Assembly: GCA_945860595.1 (NCBI GenBank) | Contig: CAMAQV010000031.1 | Span: 1-35,408 of the forward strand | Origin: Comamonas sp. lk | GTDB taxonomy: Bacteria > Pseudomonadota > Gammaproteobacteria > Burkholderiales > Burkholderiaceae_C | Direction of reading: 5' to 3' | DNA length: 35,408 bases | In this document: piece after piece, positions 8,236-18,907 of the stretch | Numbering within the stretch: position 1 is the stretch's first letter | Layout: the number at the start of each line of letters is the position of its first letter | Translations under genes and position numbers: made by a program | Notes under the pieces: generated by a model | Databases searched by the model: none | What the model saw: the letters and a program-made list of their open reading frames with translations, nothing else | What the model was told of the DNA's origin: nothing

Positions 8236-9006
8236 ATGCAAGACATCCTGATCGACAACGCCGATGGCGTTCTGACCCTGACCCTGAACCGTGTCGAGAA
8301 GAAGAATTCTTTCACCCAGGCCATGTACACCGCCATGGCAGACGCCTTGGCCGGTGCGGCGACTGACGCTGGCACGAGGGTCGTCGTGATCCAGGGGCAT
8401 ATCACCGTGTTCAGCGCGGGAAACGATTTGCGTGATTTTTTGAGCGGTCCGCCTGTGACAGGCACCAGCGACGCTCCGGTTCAGCGCTTCATCGCCGCGC
8501 TGGCGCAATTCCCCAAGCCTTTGCTCGCCGCGGTTTGCGGCCCGGCGGTCGGCATCGGCACCACCATGCTGTTCCATTGCGACCTGGTTTATGCAGGCGA
8601 CAATGCGGCTCTCTCCATGCCCTTTGTCAACCTCGGCCTGTGTCCGGAGGCGGCATCCAGCCTGCTCGCACCGCGCCTCATGGGCTACCACCGCGCTGCC
8701 GAGGCTTTGCTCATGGGCGAGCCCTTTATGGCCGAGGCGGCTTTGGAGGTGGGCCTGGTCAACCGCATCGTCCCACCCACCGAGGCCAATGGGCTGGCGC
8801 AGACCCAGGCGCGCAAGCTGGCTGCAAAGCCCATGCGCGCCCTCATCGAGACCAAGCGGCTCTTGAAGAAGTCGCAGACCGCTGAGATCACGCAGCGTGT
8901 TGCGGAAGAATTTGACAGTTTCGGGCGTATGTTGAAAGAGCCAGCGGCGCTGGAGGCAATTGCGGCATTCACCGAAAAGCGGCGTCCCGACTTCTCCGGG
9001 CTTTAG
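8236..9006 (+). CDS. Enoyl-CoA hydratase/isomerase family protein
   Basis: This crotonase-fold enzyme acts on acyl-CoA thioesters, probably hydrating or isomerising enoyl-CoA in fatty-acid or aromatic-acid breakdown. The oxyanion-hole segments are FSAGNDLRDF (about residues 59-68) and GPAVGIGTTML (about 102-112). The helix carrying the acidic residue reads GLCPEAASSLL (about 134-144). That is closer to isomerase-like and PaaG-like members than to classical two-Glu hydratases, so the exact reaction is open. It is 256 residues, normal for the family. It follows the thioesterase by 24 bp. Its TAG shares bases with the convergent thioesterase stop (overlap 9003-9006). Confidence 0.92.
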   Translation: MQDILIDNADGVLTLTLNRVEKKNSFTQAMYTAMADALAGAATDAGTRVVVIQGHITVFSAGNDLRDFLSGPPVTGTSDAPVQRFIAALAQFPKPLLAAVCGPAVGIGTTMLFHCDLVYAGDNAALSMPFVNLGLCPEAASSLLAPRLMGYHRAAEALLMGEPFMAEAALEVGLVNRIVPPTEANGLAQTQARKLAAKPMRALIETKRLLKKSQTAEITQRVAEEFDSFGRMLKEPAALEAIAAFTEKRRPDFSGL

Positions 9007-9410
9007 GCCTGCGCTAGGGGCAGTGGCAGCGGCCGGGGTCGGCCGTCGCTGTCAATCGCCACGTAGGTCAGCAGCGCTTCGGTGACCTTGATGTAGCGGC
9101 CCTGCTCCACCATGCGTTCCGCAAAGACCTCGACCTTGACCGTCACTGAGGTCCGCCCGACCCGGCTCACCTTGCTGAAGAAGGACAGGATGTCACCCAC
9201 CCGCACCGGTTGTTTGAATACGAATTCGTTGACCGCCACCGTGGCCATACGCCCGCGTGTGTAGCGCGCCGGAATCACGGCGCCGGCCATATCGACCTGC
9301 GCCATCACCCAGCCGCCAAAAATATCGCCGTTGACATTGCAGTCCGCCGGCATAGGAATCACCTTGAGCACCAGTTCCTGGTCGGTGGGCAGCGGTGCAG
9401 TGGGGGACAT
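9003..9410 (-). CDS. YciA-type acyl-CoA thioesterase (single hotdog)
   Basis: This is a single-hotdog thioesterase hydrolysing medium or long acyl-CoA, usually as a hexamer in the cytoplasm. The key motif NGDIFGGWVMAQVDMAG, with the catalytic Asp, is present about 27 residues from ATG 9410, followed by VAVNEFVFKQPVRVGD and TVKVEVFAE. From ATG 9410 the product is 135 residues. An upstream ATG at 9449 adds 13 poorly conserved residues (MESFLFWNRLIVP) and has a purine-rich GGGAG only three bases away. That longer form would leave no space before the divergent ABC transporter. The 3' end overlaps the convergent hydratase by four bases. With the preceding double-hotdog gene this makes two different thioesterases within 2 kb. 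Confidence 0.9.
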   Translation of the reverse strand: MSPTAPLPTDQELVLKVIPMPADCNVNGDIFGGWVMAQVDMAGAVIPARYTRGRMATVAVNEFVFKQPVRVGDILSFFSKVSRVGRTSVTVKVEVFAERMVEQGRYIKVTEALLTYVAIDSDGRPRPLPLPLAQA

Positions 9411-9457
9411 AGGCACAATCAGGCGGTTCCAGAACAAAAACGATTCCATTGTCTCCC

Positions 9458-11284
9458 ATGCGCCCTGCCGCCCACGACGCTCCGTCTGCCTCTCCCGCTT
9501 CCTCCGCTTCCTCCGCTTCCGCGCCCGATGGCGACTGGGCCACGCTGAAGCGCCTTTTCCCCTATTTGTGGGCTTACAAGTGGCGGGTGTCGCTGGCGCT
9601 GAGCTTCATGGTCGGTGCCAAGTTGGCCAACGTCAGTGTGCCCCTGCTGCTCAAAACCCTGGTTGACAACCTGACGCCACGCCCGGACGCGGCCACCGCC
9701 ATGCTGGTGGTTCCGCTGGGTTTGCTGGTGGCCTACGCGGCCCTTCGGCTGAGTACCTCTTTGCTCACCGAGTTGCGCGACCTGATCTTTGCCAAGGCCA
9801 CGGAAGGCGCGGCGCGCAGCATCTCCTTGCAGGTGTTCCGGCATTTACATGGCATGAGTTTGCGCTTTCACCTGGAGCGGCAAACCGGTGGCATGACGCG
9901 CGATATCGAGCGTGGCACGCGCGCAGTGCATTCGCTGGTTTCGTACTCGCTCTACAGCATCATCCCGACCCTGATTGAGCTGGTGCTGGTCCTCACGCTG
10001 CTGGCGGTCAAGTTCGATGTCTGGTTTGCCTGGATTACGCTGATCGCCTTGGTGTTCTACACCACGTTCACCATCAGTATGACCGAGTGGCGCACCCAAT
10101 TCCGCCGCCGTATGAACGAACTGGACTCGCGCGCACACACCCGGGCTATTGACTCCTTGCTGAACTTCGAGACCGTCAAGTATTTCAACAACGAGGCTTT
10201 CGAAGCCGGTCGATACGACGACAACCTGGAGCGCTACCGCCGCGCCGCGCTGGCCAGCCAGCGTACCTTGAGCATGCTCAACGCCGGGCAGCAATGCATC
10301 ATCGCCACAGGGCTGGTGGCCATGCTCTGGCGCGCCACGCAGGGTGTGGTGGACGGGCGCATGACGCTGGGCGATCTGGTGATGGTCAACGCCTTCATGA
10401 TCCAGATTTACATCCCGCTGAATTTTCTGGGGACGCTGTACCGCGAGCTCAAGCAAAACCTGCTGGACTTGGAAAAAATGTTCAATTTGCTGGAGCGCAG
10501 CCAGGAGATTGCAGACGCTCCCGGCGCCCGCGGGCTGCAACTACAAGCCCAGCAAGCCAGCGTGCGCTTTGACCATGTGCATTTTGCGTACGACGCCAAC
10601 CGGCCCATCCTGCACGACGTGAGCTTCGAGATACCTGCTGGCAAAACTGTGGCCGTGGTCGGGCCTTCGGGTTCGGGCAAGTCCACGCTGGCGCGCCTGC
10701 TCTACCGCTTTTATGACGTGCAGCAGGGCAGCGTGCAGGTCGCCGGGCTGGACATCCGCACCCTTACCCAGGCCAGCCTGCGCCAGGCCATCGGCATCGT
10801 GCCGCAGGACACGGTCTTGTTCAACGACACCGTGGAATACAACATTGCCTATGGCCGCACCGGTGCCAGCCGCGACGAAGTGCGCGCCGCCGCCCGCGCT
10901 GCCCGCATTGATGCGTTTATTGAGAGCACCCCTTTGGGTTACGAGACCATGGTAGGCGAGCGTGGGCTCAAGCTCTCGGGCGGCGAAAAGCAGCGCGTGG
11001 CCATCGCCCGCACCTTGCTCAAGGATCCGCCGATTCTGATTTTTGATGAGGCCACCAGCGCCCTGGACTCAGCCAATGAGCGCGCCATCCAGGCCGAACT
11101 CACCCGCGTGGCGCACGACAAAACCACTTTGGTCATCGCCCACCGCCTCTCCACCGTGGTGGATGCGCATGAAATTCTGGTGCTCGAGGCAGGGCGCATT
11201 ATTGAGCGCGGTACCCATGCAGACCTGCAGGCCAAGCAGGGCCGCTATGCCCAGATGTGGGCCTTGCAACAAAGCGCTGAATAG
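9458..11284 (+). CDS. Atm1/ABCB7-like ABC exporter, fused permease-ATPase
   Basis: This half-transporter homodimerises in the inner membrane. Its family (bacterial Atm1, HMT1-like) exports glutathione or metal conjugates linked to Fe-S and heavy-metal handling. An Ala/Ser-rich N-terminal stretch precedes six membrane segments in about residues 30-340. The family-typical [14 protein letters not shown] lies in the middle of that domain. The ATPase domain has Walker [11 protein letters not shown] (about 400-409), Q-loop [12 protein letters not shown], signature [14 protein letters not shown] (about 505-518), Walker [13 protein letters not shown] and the H-loop VIAHRLSTV. The start is ATG 9458, and TTG 9449 would add three residues. 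Length of about 608 residues is typical. It is divergent from the YciA-type gene with almost no intergenic space. Substrate is inferred from family only. Confidence 0.93.
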   Translation: MRPAAHDAPSASPASSASSASAPDGDWATLKRLFPYLWAYKWRVSLALSFMVGAKLANVSVPLLLKTLVDNLTPRPDAATAMLVVPLGLLVAYAALRLSTSLLTELRDLIFAKATEGAARSISLQVFRHLHGMSLRFHLERQTGGMTRDIERGTRAVHSLVSYSLYSIIPTLIELVLVLTLLAVKFDVWFAWITLIALVFYTTFTISMTEWRTQFRRRMNELDSRAHTRAIDSLLNFETVKYFNNEAFEAGRYDDNLERYRRAALASQRTLSMLNAGQQCIIATGLVAMLWRATQGVVDGRMTLGDLVMVNAFMIQIYIPLNFLGTLYRELKQNLLDLEKMFNLLERSQEIADAPGARGLQLQAQQASVRFDHVHFAYDANRPILHDVSFEIPAGKTVAVVGPSGSGKSTLARLLYRFYDVQQGSVQVAGLDIRTLTQASLRQAIGIVPQDTVLFNDTVEYNIAYGRTGASRDEVRAAARAARIDAFIESTPLGYETMVGERGLKLSGGEKQRVAIARTLLKDPPILIFDEATSALDSANERAIQAELTRVAHDKTTLVIAHRLSTVVDAHEILVLEAGRIIERGTHADLQAKQGRYAQMWALQQSAE

Positions 11285-11336
11285 TCCGCCCGCTGCGGTC
11301 TTTGGTCGCAATGCCCGCATTTGGGACAATCCCGCC

Positions 11337-12398
11337 ATGTCCGAATCCATCGCCCCAAAGTCTCCTCCCGATTCCCTAACCATTACCCGTCCTGATGACT
11401 GGCATCTGCATGTGCGCGACGGCGAGGCCCTGACCACCGTGGTGCCCCACACCGCCGCGCAATTCGGCCGCGCGGTCATCATGCCCAACCTCAAGCCGCC
11501 GGTGACCACGGCTGCACAGGCGCAGGCCTACCGCAGCCGCATCGCAGCTGCCGTGCCGCCGGGCGTGGCGTTCGAGCCTTTGATGACGCTTTACCTCACC
11601 GACATGCTGCCGTCCGACGAGATCGCCCGCGCCAAAGACGCTGGCGTGGTCGCCTGCAAGCTCTATCCGGCTGGGGCTACCACGAATAGCGACGCGGGTG
11701 TGACCGATGTGCGCAAGACCTACCGCACCCTGGAAGCCATGCAGCGCGCCGGGCTGCTGCTGCTGGTGCACGGCGAAGTCACATCGCCGGATATTGATGT
11801 GTTTGACCGCGAAGCGGTGTTCATTGAGCAGCAGCTGATCCCGCTGCGCCGCGATTTTCCGGAGCTCAAAATCGTGTTTGAGCACATCACCACGCGCGAG
11901 GCCGCGCAGTACGTGCACAGCGCGGGCCCTTTCACCGCCGCCACCATCACGGCGCACCATCTGCTCTACAACCGCAACGCCCTGTTTCTGGGTGGCATGC
12001 GCCCGCATTACTACTGCCTGCCGGTGCTCAAGCGGGAGCTGCACCGCCAGGCGCTGGTCGATGCTGCCACCAGTGGCGTGTCCCGGTTTTTTCTGGGGAC
12101 TGACAGCGCCCCGCATCCTGCACAGCTGAAAGAGCACGCCAGCGGCTGCGCCGGTTGCTACACCGCGCACGCGGCCATGGAGTTGTATGCCCAGGCCTTT
12201 GATGCCGCAGGCGCGTTGGACAAGTTGGAGGGTTTTGCCAGCTTCTTCGGTGCAGATTTTTATGGCTTGCCGCGCAATACCGGCCACATCACCATGCGCC
12301 GCCAAAGCTGGACGCCACCGGCCAGCTTTGCCTTTGGCGCTGCTGAGCTCAAACCCCTGGCCAGTGGCGAAGCCTTGCAGTGGCAACTGCAAGCCTAG
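11337..12398 (+). CDS. pyrC: Dihydroorotase (class II)
   Basis: The enzyme interconverts N-carbamoyl-L-aspartate and dihydroorotate in pyrimidine synthesis using a two-zinc centre. The metal ligands are visible: His23 and His25 in [11 protein letters not shown], the carboxylated Lys108 in [15 protein letters not shown], His in LLLLVHGEV, His in IVFEHITT, and the catalytic Asp in [12 protein letters not shown] 11337 gives 353 residues, matching the E. coli-type (class II) enzyme of about 348 residues. Earlier in-frame starts would lie inside the ABC exporter gene and are rejected. It follows that gene by 52 bp, and its end overlaps the DUF3025 gene by 19 bp, suggesting co-transcription. Confidence 0.97.
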   Translation: MSESIAPKSPPDSLTITRPDDWHLHVRDGEALTTVVPHTAAQFGRAVIMPNLKPPVTTAAQAQAYRSRIAAAVPPGVAFEPLMTLYLTDMLPSDEIARAKDAGVVACKLYPAGATTNSDAGVTDVRKTYRTLEAMQRAGLLLLVHGEVTSPDIDVFDREAVFIEQQLIPLRRDFPELKIVFEHITTREAAQYVHSAGPFTAATITAHHLLYNRNALFLGGMRPHYYCLPVLKRELHRQALVDAATSGVSRFFLGTDSAPHPAQLKEHASGCAGCYTAHAAMELYAQAFDAAGALDKLEGFASFFGADFYGLPRNTGHITMRRQSWTPPASFAFGAAELKPLASGEALQWQLQA

Positions 12399-13147
12399 CG
12401 GCGATTGACTGGGCCGCGCCCTGGCTGGCCCCAATGCGTGCCGTAGGAGAACCTTTGGCGCTGCAGGTGCACGCAGGTGCAGGCTGCGCGCAGGCGCTGA
12501 ACGCAGCACCTGTGGCCATGTCGTCGGATGCGGGCATGCAGTTTGTGGCGCAGACCGCCCTCCCGCCCGGCCAGGCCTATGAGGCATTTATTCACCAAAC
12601 TCGCCAGGTTCCCACGCGCGACGGTTTGCATGATTTTTTCAACGGCCTATGCTGGCTGCATTACCCGCGCACCAAGAACCGCCTGAATCAGTTGCAGGCG
12701 GAGCAGATCGCCCGCCACGGCATCGGTCCGCAGCGCGGTGTCGCGCGCGACGCGTTGACGGTTTTCGACGAGAACGCCGCCTTTGTGTGCGCTCCTGACG
12801 CGCTGTGGAACGCATTGCAGGCCAAAGACTGGGTTGCCGTGTTCGGGTCGCTGCGCCCGTTGTGGTCACAGGTACATCTGCAACTCTTTGGCCACGCCTT
12901 ATTGGAAAAATTGTGCAACCCGCGCAAGCCCATTACTGCCCATGTGTACCGCGTGCAGCATGTGGATGGCTCCTGTGCATCGTTCGACAAGGCGGTGGCC
13001 CAAACGCTGAGTGTGGCTTTGCTGGAATCCAAGCCTTTTGCCCATGTGCCGGTGTTGGGCGTACCCGGCTGGTGGCCCGCAAATGAAGCCGCCGACTTCT
13101 ACCGCGACGCTTCGGTATTTCGCCCGGCAAAACCCCATGCGGTATAA
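12380..13147 (+). CDS. DUF3025-like conserved protein of unknown function
   Basis: The product is a soluble protein of 255 residues starting at GTG 12380, inside the pyrC 3' end. It resembles the DUF3025 family found beside pyrC or htpX-type genes in Burkholderiales. The best-conserved-looking block is [27 protein letters not shown] (residues roughly 78-104). A second block is [23 protein letters not shown]. There is no signal peptide, membrane segment or recognised catalytic motif, although several His, Asp and Asn residues in the first block could be functional. Its function is not known. Overlap with pyrC indicates translational coupling, and it ends 69 bp before htpX. Confidence 0.8.
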   Translation: MATASLAAIDWAAPWLAPMRAVGEPLALQVHAGAGCAQALNAAPVAMSSDAGMQFVAQTALPPGQAYEAFIHQTRQVPTRDGLHDFFNGLCWLHYPRTKNRLNQLQAEQIARHGIGPQRGVARDALTVFDENAAFVCAPDALWNALQAKDWVAVFGSLRPLWSQVHLQLFGHALLEKLCNPRKPITAHVYRVQHVDGSCASFDKAVAQTLSVALLESKPFAHVPVLGVPGWWPANEAADFYRDASVFRPAKPHAV

Positions 13148-13216
13148 GCATTTATGGCTTAGGGCCTTTGTCGCCTTGCGTACCATTACGCGCGTGTTCT
13201 TTACTGAGAGTTCTTG

Positions 13217-14089
13217 ATGAAACGAATTGTCCTGCTGGTGTTGACCAACCTGTTGGTGGTGGTGGTTCTGGGCATTGTGGCCAGTGTTCTGGGCGTGAAC
13301 CAGTATCTGACGGGTAGCGGGCTGAACCTCGGCTTGTTGCTGGGTTACGCGTTGGTTATCGGTTTTGGCGGCGCATTCCTATCGCTGCTGATCAGCAAGC
13401 CCCTGGCCAAGTGGAGTTCCGGTGTGCGCTTGATCGAGCAGCCGCAAAACGCTGACGAGGCGTGGATTGTGCAAACGGTTCAAAAACTTTCGCAACAGGC
13501 TGGCATCGGTATGCCCGAGGTCGGTATTTTTGAAGGCGAACCCAATGCCTTTGCAACTGGCGCTTTCCGTGACTCGGCGCTGGTAGCCGTATCCACCGGG
13601 CTGTTGCAGGGCATGACCCGCGACGAGGTGGAGGCGGTGCTCGGCCATGAAGTGGCCCATATTGCCAACGGCGACATGGTGACCATGACACTGATACAGG
13701 GCGTGATGAATACCTTTGTCGTCTTCCTCAGCCGCGTGATTGGCTATGCGGTGGACAGCTTTCTGCGTAAAAACGACGAGGAGCGCAGCGGCCCGGGCAT
13801 CGGCTATTACGTCACCACCATCGTGCTCGATATCGTCTTGGGCTTTGCTGCGGCCATGGTGGTCGCCTGGTTCAGCCGCCAGCGCGAGTTCCGCGCCGAT
13901 GCGGGGGCCGCCCAACTGATGGGAAACCGCCAACCCATGATCAACGCATTGGCGCGTTTGGGCGGCATGGCACCAGGGGAGTTGCCCAAGAGCGTGGCCG
14001 CATTCGGTATTGCCGGCAGCATCGGTCAGCTTTTCTCCACGCATCCCCCGATTGAGGAGCGTATCGCCGCCCTGCGTCAGGCCAGCTGA
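13217..14089 (+). CDS. htpX: Membrane zinc metalloprotease HtpX
   Basis: HtpX is an inner-membrane M48 protease that helps degrade misfolded membrane proteins under heat or envelope stress. Two N-terminal membrane segments lie at about residues 5-27 and 36-60. The zinc motif HEVAH is at 144-148 ([13 protein letters not shown]). Two further hydrophobic segments follow, and the third ligand region is [21 protein letters not shown] 13217 gives 290 residues, the usual length. The TTG one codon earlier is less likely because GAGAG lies at a better distance for ATG. Its last 13 bases overlap the convergent chpA gene, so the two 3' ends are antisense to each other. No dedicated heat-shock promoter was recognised. 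Confidence 0.96.
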   Translation: MKRIVLLVLTNLLVVVVLGIVASVLGVNQYLTGSGLNLGLLLGYALVIGFGGAFLSLLISKPLAKWSSGVRLIEQPQNADEAWIVQTVQKLSQQAGIGMPEVGIFEGEPNAFATGAFRDSALVAVSTGLLQGMTRDEVEAVLGHEVAHIANGDMVTMTLIQGVMNTFVVFLSRVIGYAVDSFLRKNDEERSGPGIGYYVTTIVLDIVLGFAAAMVVAWFSRQREFRADAGAAQLMGNRQPMINALARLGGMAPGELPKSVAAFGIAGSIGQLFSTHPPIEERIAALRQAS

Positions 14090-17034
14090 GCCACCGGGCT
14101 GGCTTCAGTCTGGGCGGTGGTGTGCAGGGCGCTTGTACCGCTGAGCGCTCGTTCCGCCAGCATGCTGCGAACGTGGGCCAAGAGATCGGGGTCGCGGTAG
14201 GGTTTGGTCAGGTACAGCTGAACCCCAGCTTCTATGGCCGCCTGCCGGTGCTTGTCCGCACTCCGTGATGTGACCATGATTAAGGGTATGTCCGTCCACG
14301 CCGGAAAGCTGCGCATGCGCCGCGCGAGTTCCAGCCCGTTGAGGTCCGGCATTTCTAGGTCGGTAATCACCAGGTCGGCCGGTGATTGGCGCAGACTGTC
14401 CAAAGCGGCGTTGCCGTTATGGGCGGTGTCGACACGGTAGCCCGCGTCTTCCAGCAGTTGCTTCATGGTCATGCGTACGGCCCAGGCGTCGTCGACCACC
14501 AAAAGACGCACGGGTGCGATGCGGGCACGTTGTTGCATGCGACGTGTGCCCTGCTGGTAACTGGCGCGCTCGGTGCCGCGTTGCAGCGCTTGCAAGTCCA
14601 GCATAAAAATGGCCTTCCCATCCGGTGTTAAAGCGGCGGACGACAGTCCGCCCACACGCCGAACCAGACGACCGACCCCTTGCAAAATCAACTCGCGTGC
14701 ATCCAGTACGGCATCGGCCAGCAGCGCCATGGGTCGACCCAGAATGCGAACGATCACCGGTGTTCGGCGGTCGGCAGCCATGTCGCTGTCGATGTGCAGC
14801 CAATCGGCCAGCACGCTGGTCGGCATCTCCTGATCCGCGTGGTGCAGCATGGTTTGCCCATCGGCAGTTAAGCTGTAGGAGGCTTCCGATGCGGGAACGA
14901 TGCTGTCGATGACATCGCTGGGAACTGCAAATATGCCGTCGCCGCAGGCCATCAGTACCGCGTGGACCACGCCGCTGTTGGCCTGCACTGTCATCCGGAA
15001 CGCACACCCCTGCCCACTTACGCTGTGGATCTGTAATTCGCCCTGCAGCTGGAGCAAGCGGTCGTTGACCACGTCCATGCCCACACCGCGTCCGGATGTT
15101 TCCGTAACACGCTCCCGTGTGGAGAAGCCGGGCAGCACAATCAGGTTGAAAAGCGCTTGTTCGTCGATCTCGCTGTCCTGCCCCAACAGACCGTTGGCAA
15201 TCGCGGTTTGGCGGATCATGGCGCTGTCTAGACCCCGCCCATCGTCGCGCACAGTGACCGTCACCCGGTCCGCGTTGCGTGCGAAACGCACCTCGACCAC
15301 ACCTGCTTGCGGCTTTCCTGCGGCCACGCGTTCAGCCGGAGATTCGATGCCGTGGTCCACCGCGTTGCGCAAGACGTGGAGCAAAGCCTCCACCAGCTTT
15401 TGCAAGACCATGCCATCCACCTGAATATCGTCGCCGTGCAGTATGAACTGCACACTACGTCCGGTCGTTTCAGCCGTTTGCGCCACGATGCGGCGCAAAC
15501 GGGCTGCAATGGTTTTCACGGTTGTGGCACGCACCTTCAGCAGATCCTGGCGCTGGTCGGCCAAGGCGGCACCGCCCTCGCGCAGATGGTTTTCCAACTG
15601 CCCGGATACGGCTTTACTCTGGGCAAGAAATTCCTGCTGGTCCCGTACTTTTTCTTCCATTGACAGCACCATGTTCTGCAGTGCGTCGTACCGGTCGAGC
15701 TCCAACAGGTCAAAGTCGTCCCGCGTGCGCATGGTCTCGTGGGCTTGAAAAGACTGGTTTTTGACGAGTTGGGTCAGGTCTGTAATGGCTTCCAACAGTT
15801 CGCGGTTACCCGCTGTCAGCGCCTGGAGCCAGCCCTCAGCGCTGCGCGCCAGATCCAGCAAGCGGGCATTGCGGCCCATGCTTTGGCCGCTGCGGCGCAA
15901 CAAGAGATCCATATGCGCCGAGTCGAGTTGCAGGGGAGCCTGCTGCGCTGGGGGAGCGGCTTGTGCTGCCGCAGGACTCTGTACCGAAGTGATTCCGTGT
16001 ACCGCACTGGCTGCGTGTGCCTGGGACGTGGCCTCTCGCAGGGAGGCGTTTTGTGTTGGTGTCCATATCTGCTCGGTAGGTGCCGTGCCTGCAAGCGCCT
16101 CGAGGTCCGGGTTTGCCGTGTGCGGCGGAAACGGCGGGGCCGCTGCGCGGTCGCTGTGTAACCACCGGGCAGCGACCCGCAGCGCTTCCCCCATCAGGTG
16201 CACACCGCTTGGTTCCGCCTCTTGGCCTTGCAAAAATCCTACTATCTGTTGCAGCATGTCTACGGCACGCTGCAGGGTACCCAAGAGCGCCGAGGGCGGG
16301 GGGATACCGTGCTGCACGTCTTCTACACCGCACTCCAGTACATCTTCAAGGTGGTGTGACAGCCGTCCTACACCGCGCAGTCCCAGGATGTAGCCACTGC
16401 CCTTGAGTGTGTGTGCTGCGCGCATAGCTTCTTGTATCTGTGCGACCGTGCAGCTTCCAGAGCCCCAGGCGGAAACAGCAGTCTCAATCTCCAGAACCTG
16501 CCTTGGCGCATCAAAGAGGAAGACTTGCAGTTGATCCGGCTCCACGTTTGCCACATCCAGCGCGTAGTCCAGTGCGTCTTCTGCTACATCAGGCTCTGCG
16601 GTGGCATCGCTTGCTTCAGAGAGTTGTGGCGCGGCCAGCAGACGTTCAATCAGCTCCTCCTGCCAGGCCAAATCCACGGTCGCGGTACTCGCGGCGAGTG
16701 AGTACTCGATCGCTTCAACTGCGTACGCGCTGCCTGGTTCCTTAAGGTACAGCCGGGTTGCCCCTTGCCAGCCGGCCAAACGGCTGCGTTCGGCCTCCGC
16801 GTTGTCACGCGCGGGCTCAGCGTGGCACTGAGTCAGCAGCAGACGTACCAGACCCAGGTATTCGGCCAGGCCATCCAGACCGCTGGCTTGCACGGCCTGG
16901 GTGAAACGGTCGAGGAAATCCAGAGCCGCGTCGAAGGCCTCGTCGCTGACCGGCTCCCTCTGCGTCCAGGCTTGCAGTACGGCCAGCGTTGGAGCCGACT
17001 CGCTCAGCTCCTGATGCAAAAGCGCCAGTATCAC
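14077..17034 (-). CDS. chpA: ChpA/PilL-type hybrid chemotaxis histidine kinase
   Basis: This CheA-like kinase would receive signal from PilJ and phosphorylate the PilG/PilH receivers to control type IV pili. An N-terminal helical region (about residues 1-130) has no phosphorylatable His motif that I can see. One Hpt domain carries His208 in [13 protein letters not shown]. After a long linker, the kinase core shows [21 protein letters not shown] and [11 protein letters not shown] (about 545-660). Then come a CheW-like domain ([17 protein letters not shown]) and a C-terminal receiver (VVDDAW, phospho-Asp in [22 protein letters not shown]). At 985 residues it is compact compared with the roughly 2000-2500-residue multi-Hpt ChpA of Pseudomonas. 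GTG 17034 is supported by AGGTGGAG eight bases upstream. It is the last gene of the operon. Confidence 0.92.
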   Translation of the reverse strand: MILALLHQELSESAPTLAVLQAWTQREPVSDEAFDAALDFLDRFTQAVQASGLDGLAEYLGLVRLLLTQCHAEPARDNAEAERSRLAGWQGATRLYLKEPGSAYAVEAIEYSLAASTATVDLAWQEELIERLLAAPQLSEASDATAEPDVAEDALDYALDVANVEPDQLQVFLFDAPRQVLEIETAVSAWGSGSCTVAQIQEAMRAAHTLKGSGYILGLRGVGRLSHHLEDVLECGVEDVQHGIPPPSALLGTLQRAVDMLQQIVGFLQGQEAEPSGVHLMGEALRVAARWLHSDRAAAPPFPPHTANPDLEALAGTAPTEQIWTPTQNASLREATSQAHAASAVHGITSVQSPAAAQAAPPAQQAPLQLDSAHMDLLLRRSGQSMGRNARLLDLARSAEGWLQALTAGNRELLEAITDLTQLVKNQSFQAHETMRTRDDFDLLELDRYDALQNMVLSMEEKVRDQQEFLAQSKAVSGQLENHLREGGAALADQRQDLLKVRATTVKTIAARLRRIVAQTAETTGRSVQFILHGDDIQVDGMVLQKLVEALLHVLRNAVDHGIESPAERVAAGKPQAGVVEVRFARNADRVTVTVRDDGRGLDSAMIRQTAIANGLLGQDSEIDEQALFNLIVLPGFSTRERVTETSGRGVGMDVVNDRLLQLQGELQIHSVSGQGCAFRMTVQANSGVVHAVLMACGDGIFAVPSDVIDSIVPASEASYSLTADGQTMLHHADQEMPTSVLADWLHIDSDMAADRRTPVIVRILGRPMALLADAVLDARELILQGVGRLVRRVGGLSSAALTPDGKAIFMLDLQALQRGTERASYQQGTRRMQQRARIAPVRLLVVDDAWAVRMTMKQLLEDAGYRVDTAHNGNAALDSLRQSPADLVITDLEMPDLNGLELARRMRSFPAWTDIPLIMVTSRSADKHRQAAIEAGVQLYLTKPYRDPDLLAHVRSMLAERALSGTSALHTTAQTEASPVAQLA

Positions 17035-17052
17035 GCGGTGTACTCCACCTGA

Positions 17053-18870
17053 TCAGGCTGCGGGTTGAGAGGTGGGCTGATCGAGGGTGAACTCTGAGAC
17101 GCTGTCGCGCAAGCCCTGCGCGTAGTCCACCAGCGTTGTGGTCCATGCTTTCTGGGCTGCCATGGCCGCACTGGTTTGCACGGTGGACTGGTTGATCTCG
17201 TCAATCGACTTGCGCAAGGAAGCCGCCAATTCCTGCTGGACTTCAGAGGACGCCGCAATTTGCCCCACCATGGCGATCAGTTCTTCGGTTGCAGTCTGGG
17301 CCAGTTGCATCTCTTTCGCCGCTGACTCAGCCCGTCCGGTTTGGCTGACCACGTCGGTCACCAGGCGGTTCAGGTTCACCAGTGATTCGTTGGCCTCGGC
17401 CTGGATGTTGTCCACCATCGCGGCAATCTCGTTGGCCGCTTTGCTGGATGCATCAGACAGGCGCTGTACCTCCTGGGCCACTACGGCAAAACCGCGTCCG
17501 GCATCGCCGGCGGCAGCGGCCTGGATAGAGGCATTGAGCGACAACACATGGGTGCGCTCCGAGATGGTGTTGATCAGGGCCACCGCAGTGGAAATTTCCT
17601 GTGAGCGCTGGGCCAGGCTCTTGAAGCGCTTCTCGGTATCGCCCATGACCTGGCGCAACTGCTCCATTCCTCGCACGGTGCTTCCAACCGCATCCTGCGC
17701 AGCGGCAGCCGCACTGGCAGTACGGCCCGCTGATGCGGTCGAGCGTTGCGACAACTGGGCCACGCTCAGCAGCTGGGCCGAGGTGTCGGCCAGCGTTGCC
17801 TCCATGCCTTTGAGCAGCACCTGCTCCTGGGCAATGGCTTGGTCCACCTCTTGCGCCTGTTGCCGGGTTTCCTGCGTTGCCTGTTCGAGTTGCAGCGTAA
17901 GCGTTTGCACACTGTTCAGGGCCTGGGCCGTCTCGTCAGCGAGCTGGTTGATGGAGGAGGCAATCGTGCCCACAATGTTGTCGTCCACCGGTGCCCGCAC
18001 GCGCAAGTCGCGGTCTGACAAGGCAAGCACCGCCCCAAGCAAAGTGATAGCGGACTCGTTCATCGCTTCATTTTCTTGCCGCTTGACGGCCTCACTGACC
18101 AAACGCTCATCCAGGAGCTTGTCGAAATTCTGGCCGATGGTGCTGAGCTCATCCTGTCCGGTCATATCTGCGCGGGCCGAAAAATCGCCGCCGTTGATCC
18201 GGCGGATTGCGGACTCCAGGCGTCCGAAGCCACTATTTAAATTGCGGTAGAACCAAATGATCATTGCAACCACCACCAGTTCGGTGAAAGTCTGGCCAAA
18301 GACGATGGCGCGCTCAAAGCCGCTTCTAGCTGCTGAGGAGTCTGCCTGAATTGCAGCAATTCTCTGAGCCAGGCGCCAGCCAATCGACTCCAGCATAGGG
18401 TGGCGCTGGTCAAAGTCATATATAACTGCTCGCTGCGCGTCGCGGATTACGGTCGGTGCATCGGCCGGTACAGCCATCAGTGTCTCCGCCAGTTTGGTGT
18501 AGTTTTCGGTTCGGGCCTGGGTGTCAGTGAGGTCCTTCAATATGTCAGGCGGAAGATTTTTGGGAAAGTCAAATAAATTGGCTTTGCGGACTTCGTCAAT
18601 GAGCTCCTGCAGCTTTTTACCGGCTTCTTCGCTTCGCTCGGGGTCTTTTTGCAGCACGGCATTCGCGTACTCAATCGCCTCGGTTAACAGTTCCGCGCTG
18701 AGCAAATGCACGTTGCCGAAGCGGGTCTGAACTTCATCTACAGAGGTTGTCGCCGAGACGAACCCCTGGTAAGTATTCAGTTGGCTAATGGAAAAATAGC
18801 CTTGCACCACGCGTACAAAAACCAAAAACACCATGAGTGCAATCAGTCTGGACCGGAAAGTGTTGAGCAT
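17053..18870 (-). CDS. pilJ: PilJ-type methyl-accepting chemotaxis transducer
   Basis: This inner-membrane chemoreceptor for the type IV pilus chemosensory pathway has 605 residues. A first membrane segment lies at about 8-28. A periplasmic helical domain of the PilJ type extends to about 185, and a second membrane segment lies at about 190-210 (TFTELVVVAMIIWFY). A HAMP-like segment with a coiled-coil follows, then the signalling hairpin near 445-490 (RTHVLSLNASIQAAAAGDAGRGFAVVAQEV, written here in part). No CheR-docking pentapeptide is seen at the C-terminus, which ends TSQPAA. It lies 37 bp after pilI and 18 bp before chpA. The ligand is unknown. In Pseudomonas PilJ senses pilus retraction or PilA, and this is transferred knowledge. 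Confidence 0.93.
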   Translation of the reverse strand: MLNTFRSRLIALMVFLVFVRVVQGYFSISQLNTYQGFVSATTSVDEVQTRFGNVHLLSAELLTEAIEYANAVLQKDPERSEEAGKKLQELIDEVRKANLFDFPKNLPPDILKDLTDTQARTENYTKLAETLMAVPADAPTVIRDAQRAVIYDFDQRHPMLESIGWRLAQRIAAIQADSSAARSGFERAIVFGQTFTELVVVAMIIWFYRNLNSGFGRLESAIRRINGGDFSARADMTGQDELSTIGQNFDKLLDERLVSEAVKRQENEAMNESAITLLGAVLALSDRDLRVRAPVDDNIVGTIASSINQLADETAQALNSVQTLTLQLEQATQETRQQAQEVDQAIAQEQVLLKGMEATLADTSAQLLSVAQLSQRSTASAGRTASAAAAAQDAVGSTVRGMEQLRQVMGDTEKRFKSLAQRSQEISTAVALINTISERTHVLSLNASIQAAAAGDAGRGFAVVAQEVQRLSDASSKAANEIAAMVDNIQAEANESLVNLNRLVTDVVSQTGRAESAAKEMQLAQTATEELIAMVGQIAASSEVQQELAASLRKSIDEINQSTVQTSAAMAAQKAWTTTLVDYAQGLRDSVSEFTLDQPTSQPAA

Positions 18871-18907
18871 GCGGGGTACCTCGGAAGTAGTGACAGTTAC
18901 TCGGAAA

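Noticed and set aside
11376..12587. Open frame of 403 codons on the minus strand opposite pyrC
   Set aside because: It is a shadow of pyrC and the DUF3025 gene, with an Arg/His/Gly-rich product lacking any motif.
17138..18250. Open frame of 370 codons on the plus strand opposite pilJ
   Set aside because: It is antisense to a strong chemoreceptor gene. The Ser/Ala/Trp-rich product has no domain and no plausible ribosome binding site or neighbours.
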